Assembly: GCA_019009955.1 (NCBI GenBank) | Contig: CM032229.1 | Location: forward strand, 192,400,001-192,464,000 | Length of the DNA stretch: 64,000 nt | Direction of reading: 5' to 3' | From: Riptortus pedestris | Lineage: Eukaryota > Arthropoda > Insecta > Hemiptera > Alydidae | Shown here: piece after piece, positions 32,937 to 43,999 of the stretch | Numbering within the stretch: position 1 is the stretch's first letter | Layout: each line of letters begins with the position of its first letter | Notes under the pieces: model-generated | What the model was told of the DNA's origin: nothing | What the model saw: only the letters and a program-made list of their open reading frames with translations | Databases searched by the model: none | Program-made: the position numbers and the translations under genes

Positions 32937-33356
32937 CGTTTTAGGAGATTTCCCCTAACTACCAAATATTTTTTTCAAGAGTACTTCATTATAGGATATA
33001 AATGCAAATATGTTATGGTGATCCTCCCCCCCCCCCGTCTTAATTTTTTGGACTACTAAAGTTCGACTGATTGAGATAAACATAAAACTGGTTCATTATA
33101 AATTACAACACTAGGTATAGTAAATAGTTTTCAATAAAATTAATATGATTTATTTCAATAATTGTTTTGCCTCCCACTAAGAGGTTGGCAGACCTGTTTG
33201 TTTACGTTTCAGACGCTTCCCGTTGGGAGGTTTCTTATTATCGTTTGTATTTATTCACTTAATATCGTGATGTTGTGTTAACAGTATGTAGATTAATCTA
33301 TTGTTAAACTCCACGAGGGAAATCTGCTTAGTTTACGCAGCCCCTGCGTGACTGAC
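32937..33356 (-). mobile_element. Family A, 5' block and fragment of 3' end
   Basis: It opens with CGTTTTAGGAGATTTCCCCT (decayed palindrome side) and closes with AGGGAAATCTGCTTAGTTTA and GCAGCCCCTGCGTGACTGAC. The centre keeps a C11 run near 33028 and CAGACGCTTCCCGTTGGGAG. Confidence 0.75.
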
Positions 33357-33456
33357 TATTAGCTACTCAGGTTGTATGAATGAAACTATTCCTAGAAATT
33401 CTTCTGTATGTCTTTTTTATACCTCGGTATACGACAAAACTATATATAACAAAAGT

Positions 33457-34575
33457 TACCTTTTTTTTATTTTATTTATTTATTGAAATATATTAAATAA
33501 TATTGAGTTCTGCATCGCAGGCGAATTACTCATTATTAAAGTGTCATTAAAAAAAACGAAATGCAAAAAAAAAAAAAAAACAACAACAACAAACGGAAAA
33601 AGAGTGAATTATAGGAAACGGTGATTATTGAAACGGGTTATTGGCCTGCCAGGGGAATTATTATATGAAGCAAACGATATTGTACGATATGGAAACATCA
33701 GGGTAATGAACATAATATAAATGAAAATGTAACTATAGAAGGGGGGGGAGAAAAATAAAATAAATAAAAAAAATAAGGACAAGGGATAACCAAAAAAAAT
33801 AAATAAAATTAAAGTTTATACAGCCTGCTAATGTAGGAAATAAGTGAGGAGTGGTGTGTAGAAAGTGTAGATTATAATGTGCTATATATGTTGGTGTCTT
33901 CTAGATGTTAGTTGATTGAGTCTATGTAATCACTGTTATCGCTCAAAAGTTCCTGTAAGTCATGTGGAATGTCTACATTGTCTCTTGGTCGACAGTCAGT
34001 CAGTATGTGATGTACAGTTAAATTTGCGTTGCAATGTCTACAAGTCGGTGTGTCCTTGTTTGTCATTAAGTGTCCGTGGGTCAGCAAGGAATGGCCAATG
34101 CGTAGTCTGGTCAGCACAACTTCCTCTCTTCGTGTGCTCCTGTTACTTGGTGGCCATTCCTTAACTGTTTGTTTTATTTGTCGTAGTTTATTGTTGTTTG
34201 TGTTATGCCAAGATTGCTGCCACTGCTGTTGTAGTGCCTTAATGCATTCGGCTAGTACGTCTTGGTGGTCTGCACAGTTTATGTCAATGTCTGGTCTTTC
34301 TACAGTATACTTGGCAAGTCTGTCGATGTTTGTACTTTCCCTGATGTCTGTATGTCCGGGTAACCATAAAAGACTAATGTGTGTGTTGCTAGAGTTTAGT
34401 CGGTGAAAATGTTCAAATATTTTGATAGCCAAAGGATTTGTCGAGTAGATGTTGTTGAGTGTATGTAGTGAGCTTAATGAATCTGTGCACAGTACTAGTT
34501 AATTTTGGCAGAATTGGACTCTTGACAAGGCTAATAGGATGGCCTGAAGCTCGGCTGTATAGGAGCTTCAAAAGT
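33457..34575 (-). pseudogene. Jockey-type LINE: RNase H, C-terminus and 3' end
   Basis: Minus-strand reading gives SYTAELQAILLA, a stop, CTDSLSSL, NPLAIKIFEHFHRLNS, LLWLPGHTDIRESTNIDRLA, and VVLTRLRIGHSLLTHGHL with CRHCN...HHILTDC. These are RNase H active-site regions (the E, D and the H/D segment near the end) followed by the Jockey C-terminal Cys/His cluster. The last 174 codons (33908-34432) are open. About 450 bases of 3' tail end at a T-rich stretch near 33457 (A-rich on the coding strand). The RT portion is missing, so it is a 5'-truncated insertion. Confidence 0.8.
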
Positions 34576-34715
34576 TAATGAAAATAATAAAATAACTTAT
34601 ATTATGTGCATATTTGCCCATATGCTAAGTTTACTGAAAAACCAATAGGAAACGAAATATCGATATTTTTAATTTCAGGTCTCCTTAAAACCCCAACTCC
34701 TGTTCGTTACTGCCG
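34561..34715 (-). mobile_element. Helitron internal fragment
   Basis: The inverse reads CAGGAGTTGGGGTTTTAAGG, GAAATTAAAAATATCGATAT and TTCCTATTGGTTTTTCAG, matching 52630-52750 of the full Helitron. Ends are missing. Confidence 0.65.
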
Positions 34716-34742
34716 TTAAGCCCCTGCGTGACCGACTTTTTC
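34716..34742 (-). mobile_element. Family A 5' terminus scrap
   Basis: AAGCCCCTGCGTGACCGACT is all that remains. It lies 47 bases downstream of the helix 1 exon donor, so a family A copy once ended almost at this splice site. Confidence 0.6.
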
Positions 34743-34788
34743 AAAATGGGAAATGATGATACAATTATTTATTAAATAAATGTCTTGC

Positions 34789-34980
34789 CATGCTGATGAT
34801 GTTGCCGAACATGCCGAGGATGCCGATGAGATTGAGGAAGAGACCGTTGGTGATGAATTCGAAGAACAGCTCTTCCGGTTCGTCCAACTCCTCAACTTCA
34901 CTCCACTGCGGAGTACTGTTGCTATAGTTAGCTCTCAGCATCACTCCTTCTCCATCCAATCTATCTCCATCTCTCTCACT
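34789..34980 (-). CDS. FMRFamide receptor-like GPCR, exon with helix 1 (partial)
   Basis: This exon of 64 codons is open throughout. It encodes an extracellular N-terminus with two N-glycosylation sequons (NYS, NST), an acidic stretch rich in E and D, then a hydrophobic helix reading ITNGLFLNLIGILGMFGNII, which is TM1 with the class A GN motif. On the minus strand it follows a strong pyrimidine-rich acceptor (TTTGTCTGTTTCAG) ending at 34981. It stops at ATG (34789-34791) before GCAAGA, a GC-type donor. Reading on past that donor meets a stop after eight codons, so splicing here is required. The next exon begins in the same phase, and the junction reads GNIISM/VILSRPQM, as I recall for insect FMRFamide receptors. 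Translation may start at the Met at 34939-34941 or in an upstream exon not seen. The receptor would be a plasma-membrane neuropeptide receptor. Family assignment rests on recalled motifs. Confidence 0.72.
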
Positions 34981-35159
34981 CTGAAACAGACAAACATGAA
35001 TCCTCCATCATTCACAAATACCACTTCATAGCTCGAAGGCTCTTCATATTTAATAACACAAATTTAAATTTATTAATAAACAGTTTTATATACATTATAT
35101 TATAATTATAATATAATTATTTTCATTTCAATGTGTTTGTAATTTCTGCTACTTTTAAC

Positions 35160-35284
35160 AATATAGGTTGCCGTCCAGTTACACTCAATAACGCACTAAT
35201 TCCTCAAAATAGACAAATTAAATATCTAGAACTCGCATTAGACAAGCGACTAACTACTAAAGGGAGAGTGAGGGAGAAGGAAAT
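35160..35284 (+). pseudogene. LINE RT fragment (Jockey-type)
   Basis: GCRPVTLNNALIPQNRQIKY then LELALDKRLTTKGRV. 'LNN..IP....IKYL...LDKRLT' is the segment after the RT palm in Jockey-clade elements. It continues for only about 40 codons before joining an R1-like fragment. Confidence 0.6.
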
Positions 35285-36945
35285 GAGACCGGAACATGCA
35301 GGAGGGCCTTTTCGGGGCAGACGACCCAAGCAGTGACACCAGAGAGAAAAGCGCAAAGTGATGAGACTTCCTCCTGGGACAGGGTTCGCCCCGGAATGGG
35401 ACCTAATCGATCTAGAGCTTGCAATGAAACCTAAGAAACCCAACAGTTCACCATCGAGTGATGGACTACAATATAAAATGCTCCAGGCTGCACTAAAAGT
35501 GATTGGGCCTTAAATGTAGCAGTGTACAACACTTGCCTTAACGCAGGTGTTTCCCCTAAGATATGGAAGGTAGCCGAGGTATTGTTATTCAAGAAACGAG
35601 GACCACTAGATGACTCTCTCCCGAAGAGCTACAGGCCTATTTGCCTGTTACCAGTTCTGGGGAAAGTACAAGAGGCATTGATCAGAAACTCCATAAGACC
35701 GATGGTGGAGAGTAGAATTAGCTCAAGGCAATTTGGAAGCATCCGAGGGCAATCGACTACGGACGCCATCCACCTATTATTGGAAGAATGCAAAAGAGGC
35801 CGGCCCAAATATGCCTTCGCGGTATTCATGGACGTGGCTGGAGCATTCGACAACGCCTGGTGGCCAGCAGGGCTAGCAGCCCTACAAAAGTTAGAACCCC
35901 AAAGTAATCTATTTGCTCTGCTCAGTAGCTTCCTCGATGACAGTTATGCACGCATCATCCCACAGCTACTGAGCCACCGTACAAGATAAGAAGAGGATGC
36001 GCTCAGGGATCAATCTTGGGGCCCACACTGTGGACCCTCCTCATAGCTCAGGAAGCTAGAGGAGGAAGATATAAGTGTGATTGCCTACGTCGAAGAGTTA
36101 GCGGTCGTGGTCAGAGCCGTCACAAAGAGGCTAGTTCAGCCTGAGACAACAAGAGCTGTCGAAGTGCTAGAGAGATGGTCTAGCAAATTCGAAATGAAAT
36201 TAACACTCGACAAGGCCGCGGCGCTAATCATGAGAGATAAATTCGGCAGGGCACGTCCTCCTAAAGTAGCAGTCGGTGGATCCCAATTATTCTTTAAAGA
36301 TGCGGTGACTTGCTTGGATCTGGGGTCAGGAATGATAACACCGCACATCACGGCGTTGCAACCCAAGATAAACGACGTCATAAACATTCTGGCCTTACTA
36401 GCGAGAAACACATGGGGAATCACATTCCATGCATCACAGCAGATCTATCACGCATGTGCATTGGCTGTGATCAATTATGCAGCTCCTCGCTGGGGGTGCT
36501 AGCGAAAAAGGGACACATGGCTGCCCTCTTGAGGTTACAAAGGACCTTAAACTTGAGAACCACTAAGGCTTACAGAACAATCTCAAACGCCGCACTCAAC
36601 GTAATAGTGGGAACTTCACCCGTCAATCTATTAATGGCCAATGTGGTTTTGTGGACAGCTCTAAAAGGATGGGAACTGCCACGATTAGTAACCCAGGCAC
36701 TCCGAACGCTAGTTCAGAAGATTTAGAACAGTATCGGTGGTCCCCATGGGCTAAAAAAGAATTAAAAGAAGCCCTTCATGAACTAGTTATAAGGGAATGG
36801 GAGAGAAAATGACAGCAGTCTAAGGAGCCTACACCAAAAAATTCTTCCCAACAATCAAGGCAAGGCTTGCTAGAGCATGGCTGAACCCAGGATACCTCCT
36901 CAGACAGTTTCTCTCAGGGCTCGGTGATTTCAACCATTACCTCCA
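35285..36945 (+). pseudogene. R1-like LINE reverse transcriptase, inactive
   Basis: Successive segments read EWDLIDLELAMKPKKPNSSP, LQYKMLQAALKVIGP, YRPICLLPVLGKVQEALIRN, RQFGSIRGQSTTDAIHLLLE, FAVFMDVAGAFDNAWWPA and VIAYVEELAVVVRAV. The A-motif aspartates (DVAGAFD) survive, but the catalytic YADD box has become YVEE. Stops near 35334, 35512 and 35988 and several frameshifts break it. It resembles R1/LOA-type elements. Confidence 0.85.
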
Positions 36946-36949
36946 TATA

Positions 36950-37422
36950 TATTACTGCTCTAGCGGTCGCAATTTTTCTCTTATCATTACAAAACTTAAT
37001 ATATAATCGTTTTATAAAAAAAGAAAGATCAAGTTCGTTAATGACTGAAATTGGACCGGGGAGGGGGTTAGAAGGGGAGAATTTCGAAAATTCTTAATAT
37101 TTCCGTTATAATGCGTCGGATTAAAAAATTGTATAGAACCAATCCTATTTCAAATGTTCTATAAATTTTGTTATGTATATTTTTTCATTATATTGATTAT
37201 TATCTAAGATATTTGCATTTTTGTTTTCAGTCTTCAGTAAAGCTCCATTCCTACTCATCTCATATTAACAATATTCTATTATGTTATGAAGAACTTTATT
37301 TGAAGCTTAAATACCAAATATGGTTCTCATTGAATTTTTTAAGTTTCGAGATAAATGCAAATACGCAGCGCACCTGGGAAATCTGCCTCGTTAACGCAGC
37401 CCCTGCGTGACGGACTTTTTTG
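36950..37422 (-). mobile_element. Family A, 5' half
   Basis: It begins within the core at GCTCTAGCGGTCGCAATTTT, continues through TAATGACTGAAATTGGACCG, AATATTTCCGTTATAATGCG and GATATTTGCATTTTTGTTTT, and ends GGGAAATCTGCCTCGTTAAC with GCCCCTGCGTGACGGACTTT. A block of the long form near 37225-37380 is kept. 37423-37723 is unassigned. Confidence 0.8.
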
Positions 37423-37723
37423 TTTCATTCTTACCAAAGTTCGATATATTCAGGGAGTCCTTGTTTCCAGGTTTCAGTAAGCCCCCACTGGAAGACATCG
37501 GACGTTTTGTTAGAAATAGAGAATACATGGTGAGATATGCACAATAGTCAAAGCCACACAATTTCATCACATGATCCACTCAACACACATTGACTGTTCG
37601 GGGGAGTGAGAGAATGCTGTCTAACTAGAAGAAATAAGACGGTCCATATTGGAGTCGAGGGGGGAGGCTGAATAGAAACTTAGAGAATGAAATGAATATT
37701 TATGGCTGTAAGGAACGGGCCTC

Positions 37724-38221
37724 CACCCCCCCCCCCCCCCGCCCCCCCCCCCCCCCACCCCCCCCCCCCCCCACCCCCCCCCCCCCCCACCCCCCCCCCC
37801 CCCCACCCCCCCCCCCCCCCACCCCCCCCCCCCCCCACCCCCCCCCCCCCCCACCCCCCCCCCCCCCCACCCCCCCCCCCCCCCACCCCCCCCCCCCCCC
37901 ACCCCCCCCCCCCCCCACCCCCCCCCCCCCCCACCCCCCCCCCCCCCCACCCCCCCCCCCCCCCACCCCCCCCCCCCCCCACCCCCCCCCCCCCCCACCC
38001 CCCCCCCCCCCCACCCCCCCCCCCCCCCACCCCCCCCCCCCCCCACCCCCCCCCCCCCCCACCCCCCCCCCCCCCCACCCCCCCCCCCCCCCACCCCCCC
38101 CCCCCCCCACCCCCCCCCCCCCCCACCCCCCCCCCCCCCCACCCCCCCCCCCCCCCACCCCCCCCCCCCCCCACCCCCCCCCCCCCCCACCCCCCCCCCC
38201 CCCCACCCCCCCCCCCCCCCA
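37724..38221. repeat. (C15A)n tract, about 30 units of 16 bp
   Basis: An A stands every 16 bases from 37757 onward with only C between, as far as 38221. One G at 37741 is the only other departure apart from the first few bases. It abuts the truncated Helitron that starts GGGGGTTATAAGGG at 38223. The strict regularity is unlike every other C run in the window (8-13 bases). Confidence 0.92.
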
Positions 38222-39120
38222 AGGGGGTTATAAGGGAGGTCTGAAATAGAAAGAAAAATAGCGATGTTAATTTCGTTTCCTATTGCACGCCCCTTATTTT
38301 CGGCCAATTATGCACATAACAATATTTGTTTTATTTTGTTGTATGCTTAGAGTAACTTTTTTGTCTATATACACTTTTGTCGTCCTTTACCGTATACCGA
38401 ACAAGTCTTAAATGCGGTTTTTATTACGCTAAAAATGATAGCGGGAGTCACAATAACCCCCCCTATTATTTGCCAACAATAAAAGGACACCTCAACCGAA
38501 CTAAATAAAACTCGGTATGTGTATTAGCAGTGAGGCCTTCATTATAATAAGCCATACTAACATTTCTATGGACGGGCAGGAGTGGGGGTTATAAGGGAAG
38601 CCTGAAATTAAAAATAGCGATATTTCGTTTCCTATTGGTTTTTCCGCAAATATAAACTTAACAAAAGTTGTCTATTTTGTTATTTGGAGTAACTTTTGTT
38701 ATATACACTTTTGTCGTATACCTAAGTATAAATGAGTAATACGTTAAAACTTTAGCGGGTACTAACGGCTGAACCGAACTTAACCAAACTCGGTATGTCA
38801 ATTAGCATTAATTCTTCCATGATTATAAGTTATATTAAAATTTTTATTTTCGAATGGGAGGGGGGGTACAAGGGAGACCTGAAATAAAAATTCACCATAT
38901 TTACATGTTTAAGAGACGGGAAATATAAAAATATCGAAGACTGTGAAGCCTTATCGAACAAATAATTCTATTATTAGCAAATCCACAGGAAAGACGGGTA
39001 TCAATCCTAAACACTGGGACGGGTAAATGTCAAAATATTGTACAATGTAAAGCCTGCTAAAAAATACCATCACCATTCAGCCTCAAATGAATTCCCGGGC
39101 GAAGCCGGGTATCTGAGCTA

Positions 39121-39121
<1 letters not shown>
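38222..39121 (+). mobile_element. Non-autonomous Helitron, 5' truncated
   Basis: From GGGGGTTATAAGGGAGGTCT it follows the full copy at 52387-53476: ACTTTTGTCGT, TAGCAGTGAGGCCTTCATTA, ACGGGCAGGAGTGGGGGTTA, and a 3' hairpin CCCGGGCGAAGCCGGG, then TATCTGAG and CTAG (39118-39121), followed by T. It is truncated at the position of its own G-run, where the (C15A)n tract begins. Confidence 0.85.
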
Positions 39122-39199
<78 letters not shown>

Positions 39200-39220
39200 T
39201 AGATAGATAGATAGATAAAG
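39122..39220. repeat. (TA)n with (GATA)n end
   Basis: TA dinucleotides to about 39196 pass into AGATAGATAGATAGATAG. They directly follow the Helitron terminus, as at 53477. Confidence 0.92.
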
Positions 39221-39229
39221 ACCATACTC

Positions 39230-39315
39230 GTTAATAGAAAATAGCAATGGTGGTGTTTAGAAGGAAAAAATTTCGAAAATTCAACATTCTCCGTTATTAT
39301 ACATCGGATCTAAAA
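39230..39315 (-). mobile_element. Family A internal fragment
   Basis: GGTGTTTAGAAGGAAAAAAT, TTCGAAAATTCAACATTCTC and TTATTATACATCGGATC, then an abrupt join to the 5' end of the next copy. Confidence 0.6.
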
Positions 39316-40165
39316 AATGTCCGTCACGAAGAGGCTGCGGTAACTAAGTATATTCTACTCGTGAAGTTTAACAATAGATACCTGTAGATAACCCGTCCCG
39401 ATTAGCCTAAGTTGCAAAAAGTGAACGTTAATAAAAAAATAAATAACAATAGATAAATATATCTAATGGTAACGCAATAGCACAGTCAAAATCAGTGAAT
39501 AAGTACAAGCAATAATAAGAAATCTCCCGACGGGAAGCGTCTGAATTGTAAACAAACAGGTCTGCCAATGGTTCACCGGAATGAAAGACAATAACTGAAA
39601 CATATCGGGATATAACATATTAATTTTATTCTAAAATATGTACTATATCATATACTGTAATTCATCATGGATCAGAATATTTTTTTTTTATGTCAAACAA
39701 TCAAATTTTAGTAGTCCGAGAATGTAAGACGGGGGCGGGGGTCAGATGAACATATTTAGATGTGTCTCGTGTAATAAAGGACTCTGGAAAATAATTTTTG
39801 TATTTAAGCTTCGAATACTCTGGTTTATTATATAACAGAGTATTGTTTATGTAACACCAGTAGAATTGGGGGATAACTAAAAGCTGAAAACTTAAAAATC
39901 TCGGTTAATATTCAAGATATAGAATAAATGTACATAACAATATTTATTTTCAATAAGATTAGGTAGATACAATTTTTCGTTCCGACGAACAGTAACAGAT
40001 ATATTTCGAATTTTCGTAAATTCCTCCCTCTAACCCCCTCCCAATGATTAGATTCTAGCCATTAACGAACTTGGTCTTTCTTTTTACATAAAACGTTTGC
40101 ATACCGAGTTTGGTAACGATCAAACAAAAATTGCGACCGCTAGAGCAGGGTAACAGACAAATGTT
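39316..40165 (+). mobile_element. Family A long form, lacking its 3' end
   Basis: It begins AATGTCCGTCACGAAGAGGC, is split by a short SINE at 39381-39444, and continues with GGAAGCGTCTGAATTGTAAA, GTAGTCCGAGAATGTAAGAC, TTAACGAACTTGGTC and CCGCTAGAGCAGGGTAACAG. The (TA)n core is absent. An LTR starts 28 bases later. Confidence 0.78.
39381..39444 (+). mobile_element. SINE tail fragment with target duplication
   Basis: CCTGTAGATAACCCGTCCCG, AAGTTGCAAAAAGTGAACGT and an A-rich tail. AACAATAGATA occurs on both sides (39370-39380 and about 39445-39455), so this 5'-truncated copy is a genuine insertion. Confidence 0.75.
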
Positions 40166-40193
40166 TTGTATGACGCATTTTATTATTGCGAAA

Positions 40194-40806
40194 ATGAAAT
40201 ACATGAAACATTAAACAGAGATAGTCACGTATTTTGGAAGTACGAAGGAGATGAAAGGAGCAGACCGAGGAAGGACTATTAGCGCCCGAAGTGTCTAGTG
40301 GAGCCAGGATTGTTCCAGACTAAGAGTCCAGTACCATCGATACAGATTCCTTTGGTTATGCCGCTCCTCTATATAAGCGTGTACAACTCACCCGACAGTT
40401 AGTTTCTGTTCTCAGCTGTCTTCAAGTGATCATCAGTTCGTTCAGTGCAACAGTGCGACATAGTTGCAGTGTGAAGAACAGGGCCTGCCGTGACTGTAAA
40501 GAACAGTATAGTGCCGTTTTTAAGACAGTGCAGTGCCGTTAACTTCGCGAAGTAAAGGATAGTGCATTGCCGTGTTTTTGTAACTTGAGTGATCGTGAGT
40601 GAATTATTGGACTGTGTAATCTGAAGAACAGTGAAGCTATCAGTGCATACTGTGAGTAGTAATTAAGAATAATTAATCAAGTGTGTAGTGCATTGTTAAA
40701 TAAATTGTGCAGTGATAAAACTGTGAAGCTTGTGTGTGTTTAATTTTGCAATCCAAAAGACCTCTAATAAACAACGTTTATTACTGATTTTGTAATAAAC
40801 GTAACA
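40194..40806 (+). mobile_element. Gypsy-type LTR
   Basis: It begins TATTGCGAAAATGAAATACA and ends AATAAACGTAACA, 613 bp. CTATATAAGCGTG and CAGTTAGTTTCTG form the promoter. It has few internal repeat units and is one of the best preserved copies. 40807-41210 is unassigned. Confidence 0.87.
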
Positions 40807-41214
40807 TTATCGTTCACTGACCAACAACACCAACTATATTGAGATTAATACGTCAGATGCCGATCTCGTGTCAAACAGCAGCAGGAGTTGAGACAACACA
40901 AAAATCAGACAAAGTTCGATACCCCACGCAGCCATTTTCATTCCCCACTTTCCGCAGTTTCAAATCCCTGAAAATGGGCTTTTCATGTTACTCTCGTCCT
41001 CGATACATTTAAGTGAATTTTCTCGTTTTATTTTTTTCTTTTACACTTACGAAACATAAAAGAACAAATCCTTCATTAGTAAACGTATATTATAAAGTTT
41101 TACAGTGCGATATTAATAAGTTATTAAACTGTAATGTTCAAATTTATCTAATTCTTATTTCAAACTTTATCTATTTTCATATTTTAATTCCGTAAGGCAC
41201 TGGTGCATATAACC

Positions 41215-42140
41215 AGGAGGTCGTATTCATGATACGAGTTTCGAAAAATTTCTACAGATGTCATTCGATTCTACCTGGAAGATAACGAAAATTATGTCGT
41301 TTCAAGATTATACTATCTCCATTATTATAAGTTGGACCGATAACTTTTACATAACCAATCTACTTGCACATTTAACGTCGTATAAATGTATACTGTTTTA
41401 TACGTAATGTTACGTTTATTACAAAAACAGTAATAAACGTTGATTATTAGAGTTCTTTTGGATTGCAAAATTAAACACATACAAGCTTTAGGAATTTTAC
41501 CACTGTCCAATTTATTTAACAATGCACAACACACTTGGTTAATTATTCTTAACTTCTACTCACAGTATGCGCTGATAGCTTCACTGTTCTTCTTATTGCA
41601 GAGCCCAATAACTCACTCACGATCACTGAAGTTCACAAAAACATGGCACTGCACTGATCTTCTCAAAGATAACGGTACTGGACTGTTCCTTTTCTTTTAC
41701 ACGGCACTATACTATTCTTTACATGAAAACGGCACAAGACTGTTCTTCACATAAAACACTTTACTGCACTGCAACTAAAACACATTGTTCACTAATGCTG
41801 CACTGAACGCACTGTTGATCACTTGAAGAGAGCTGAGAACAAACTAACTCTCGGGACGAGCTAAGCCGCTTTTATAGCCGGACGGTAGACATTAAAGGGG
41901 AATGCCGAGAAACATCTAGATGCCGGACGAGTATTGCCGAGAACGCGCTAGACCATCGGTCGGTGGAATGTTTAAATTTTCATATACATAGTTTTCGCAA
42001 CAATATTTTATGTATCAAGAATATTACCGAGATGTTTGAATTTTTTAGTTTTCGGCTTTCAGCAAATCTCCGCCACTATCATATCATATTATCAATAAAC
42101 TGTTATTTCAACTAATACTTTATTGCGACCTTAAGTATTG
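41215..42140 (-). mobile_element. Family A copy interrupted by an LTR
   Basis: The left part (41215-41407) has GGTCGTATTCATGATACGAG, AGATGTCATTCGATTCTACC and CTATCTCCATTATTATAAG. The right part after the LTR (42003-42140) has TCAAGAATATTACCGAGATG and TTTTAGTTTTCGGCTTTCAG. The (TA)n core is missing. The 5' end is replaced by a Helitron-like segment. Confidence 0.7.
41408..42002 (-). mobile_element. Gypsy-type LTR, minus strand
   Basis: It begins TGTTACGTTTATTACAAAAA and ends CATAGTTTTCGCAACA, both perfect family ends, 595 bp. The inverted promoter CTTTTATAGCCGGACG lies near 41870. The family A target text continues across it. Confidence 0.9.
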
Positions 42141-42512
42141 TTATCATTGACCTTTTACGTGTGAAATGTTGTATTTTGCTTTCTTCTCACATTTACTATT
42201 ATTTATATAAGTAAGCTCGTATTGGTTTATGACAGGAAATATGTATATTGTAGATGATTATTTACTTATAATAAATGCTATTCATGATTATGATTTAAAT
42301 TGTTCACGGTGTGTCAAGTGGAGAGGGACTTATATTAATTTATTCTGCAATACTAAAATTTCCATTCTATAAGTCCCCTGCCTGACCTTCACCGGAAAAC
42401 AATGTTCCCAGACAGGAAGTGTAGCTGTAAACATTGAAGCATTGCCAAACCAAATACCACCATCATTCAGCAAGTACCTCATTTCCCGGGCCAAGCCGGG
42501 TACCTTAGCTAG
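42140..42512 (+). mobile_element. Helitron-like element, second family
   Basis: It ends TTTCCCGGGCCAAGCCGGGT, ACCTTAG and CTAG (42509-42512) followed by T. The body (GAAATATGTATATTGTAGAT, GATTATGATTTAAATTGTTC, CCCTGCCTGACC) matches 59150-59365. The 3' hairpin is CCCGGGCCAAGCCGGG with a mismatch. The 5' end was not resolved. Confidence 0.68.
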
Positions 42513-42598
42513 TATATATGTATTTATTCAATGGACCTTTGAAAAAAGTTTCCGAAAAATGCGTCATGAGTACGACCTCAATAGCTGATTTTCCTTAA

Positions 42599-43521
42599 CC
42601 CTCGGTCGGGCGCGTCAAGAATATTCCGCCATCGGGCGCGTGTATCTCAGAGATACAACCTCAACCGTTTTTACGGAAATACAGTTTTTTAATATATATT
42701 TTGCACTAAAATGTTCAGCGTGTGATTAGAAACCATAAAAGAGGAAGTATTTGTTTGAATGATGTAAATAATTTTTAAAATTGACAAGTATTATAATATA
42801 AAGAAACGGTGGACGATAATTTTTAAAATATAATTAAAAAACACAAATATCAAAAGGAATTGTTTAAATGCACATGCCTTAATTATACATATTTCATTTC
42901 AGTTTGTGAACAATATAAAAAAATTATCTAAATATAACTTCAATCAAAAATAAGTAGCACAAAATCACTTTTAGATAAGACTTAATGAAAATCATCTAAA
43001 AATTTTAAAAATACCAGTTTAATTGTTATTTCTTTTGCAGAGCTGCATTACAATTAGGACAAAGCATGGAACAATGTATGGTCCAATGAGCTAGTGTACT
43101 CTTATGAGTCTCTGTAGTCTTAAAGTTTCGTCCTTAGTTCGGTTGGTAAACGTCTACTATTGTCACTGCGTCGTGCAATATATCCTTGTACAAGTTCTTC
43201 TGAAAGCTCATGTTTGAGCAAAATAATAGAATAATAGGTTTTTATGATTCCATTTAATAAAGAGAAACTTAATTGATGTACATATTTATGAAATACAGAT
43301 TTCAAAAAAACTTACGAGATCGGGCGCGTGGTATCTTGGAGATAAAATTTAATGACAGGTGAAACTCACGACTCCGTTAAACACAGTGACTCAACATACC
43401 TTGAGGGGGAGTTCACTAAAACACATAACTCGAAGCACTACAACACCACTCTATGCTAGGAGGCGTGGCAAATATTTTTCTAGAAATGTGTATCTAAGAG
43501 ATACACGCGCCCCACGGAGGG
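42599..43521 (-). mobile_element. piggyBac-like element, degenerate
   Basis: The ends are CCCTCGGTCGGGCGCGTC and, inverted, CCCTCCGTGGGGCGCGTG, with TTAA directly on both sides (42595-42598, 43522-43525). Sub-terminal copies of GTATCTCAGAGATAC and GTATCTAAGAGATAC-like palindromes occur near both ends. GATCGGGCGCGTGGTATCTT at 43318-43337 is an additional internal end-like motif. At 923 bp it is shorter than an autonomous element. Confidence 0.88.
43035..43305 (-). pseudogene. piggyBac-like transposase C-terminus
   Basis: The minus strand reads LLNGIIKTYYSIILLKHELS, EELVQGYIARRSDNSRRLPT and ELRTKL, then after a frame change HCSMLCPNCNAALQKK. The last part is the CxxC segment of the cysteine-rich domain at the end of piggyBac-type transposases. 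The DDD catalytic domain is missing. Confidence 0.65.
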
Positions 43522-43999
43522 TTAAGGGAGTCTGCTAAAACTGATATGGTCTGTGGTGTAGCTTTAAATAAATGATTTCTAGAGAGGATAAATATTAGAA
43601 ACATCTGTTAAAATATAAAACAACATTTCCACCAGAGATCTATGATGTATTATCCTCACGAAATGGCGTCTGCCTTCAGCTGAATGAATATGCAAATTGA
43701 AAACAATCCGAGGATTACAAGAAAGACAGAGGTATTTTATTTGTTTGTTATTCTTTTAAATTCCAATACATTTATAACTTTGGTGGTGAATATTTTAAAG
43801 GTCACTGTATATTGATTTCCTAATATTATTTCCTTTTTGTGTTTTATTCATAAACCAATCCCAATACGTAAGAATAATTCCCAAAAAATTTGTCTTATGT
43901 ACAGTTATCTTGAGTCTAAAGTTGGCTTAGGAATCTTTTAAGACTTCAGCATTCTATGTGTCTTAACTTCGGAGTTCTCTACCAATGGAATGAGATGTA

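Larger units (their letters stand above)
42516..43540 (+). mobile_element. Family A 3' block split by piggyBac
   Basis: AAAATGCGTCATGAGTACGA, CAATAGCTGATTTTCC and TTAA, then the piggyBac-like element, then TTAA GGGAGTCTGCTAAAA (to 43540). Removing the insert restores the terminal palindrome with two changed bases. Confidence 0.82.

Noticed and set aside
34029..34406. Plus-strand 125-codon open frame
   Set aside because: It is the antisense shadow of the LINE RNase H frame, which has recognisable active-site motifs.
37692..38249. Long proline- or glycine-rich open frames across the C-rich tract in five reading directions
   Set aside because: They are produced by the (C15A)n repeat alone; no initiation context, codon bias or similarity supports a gene.
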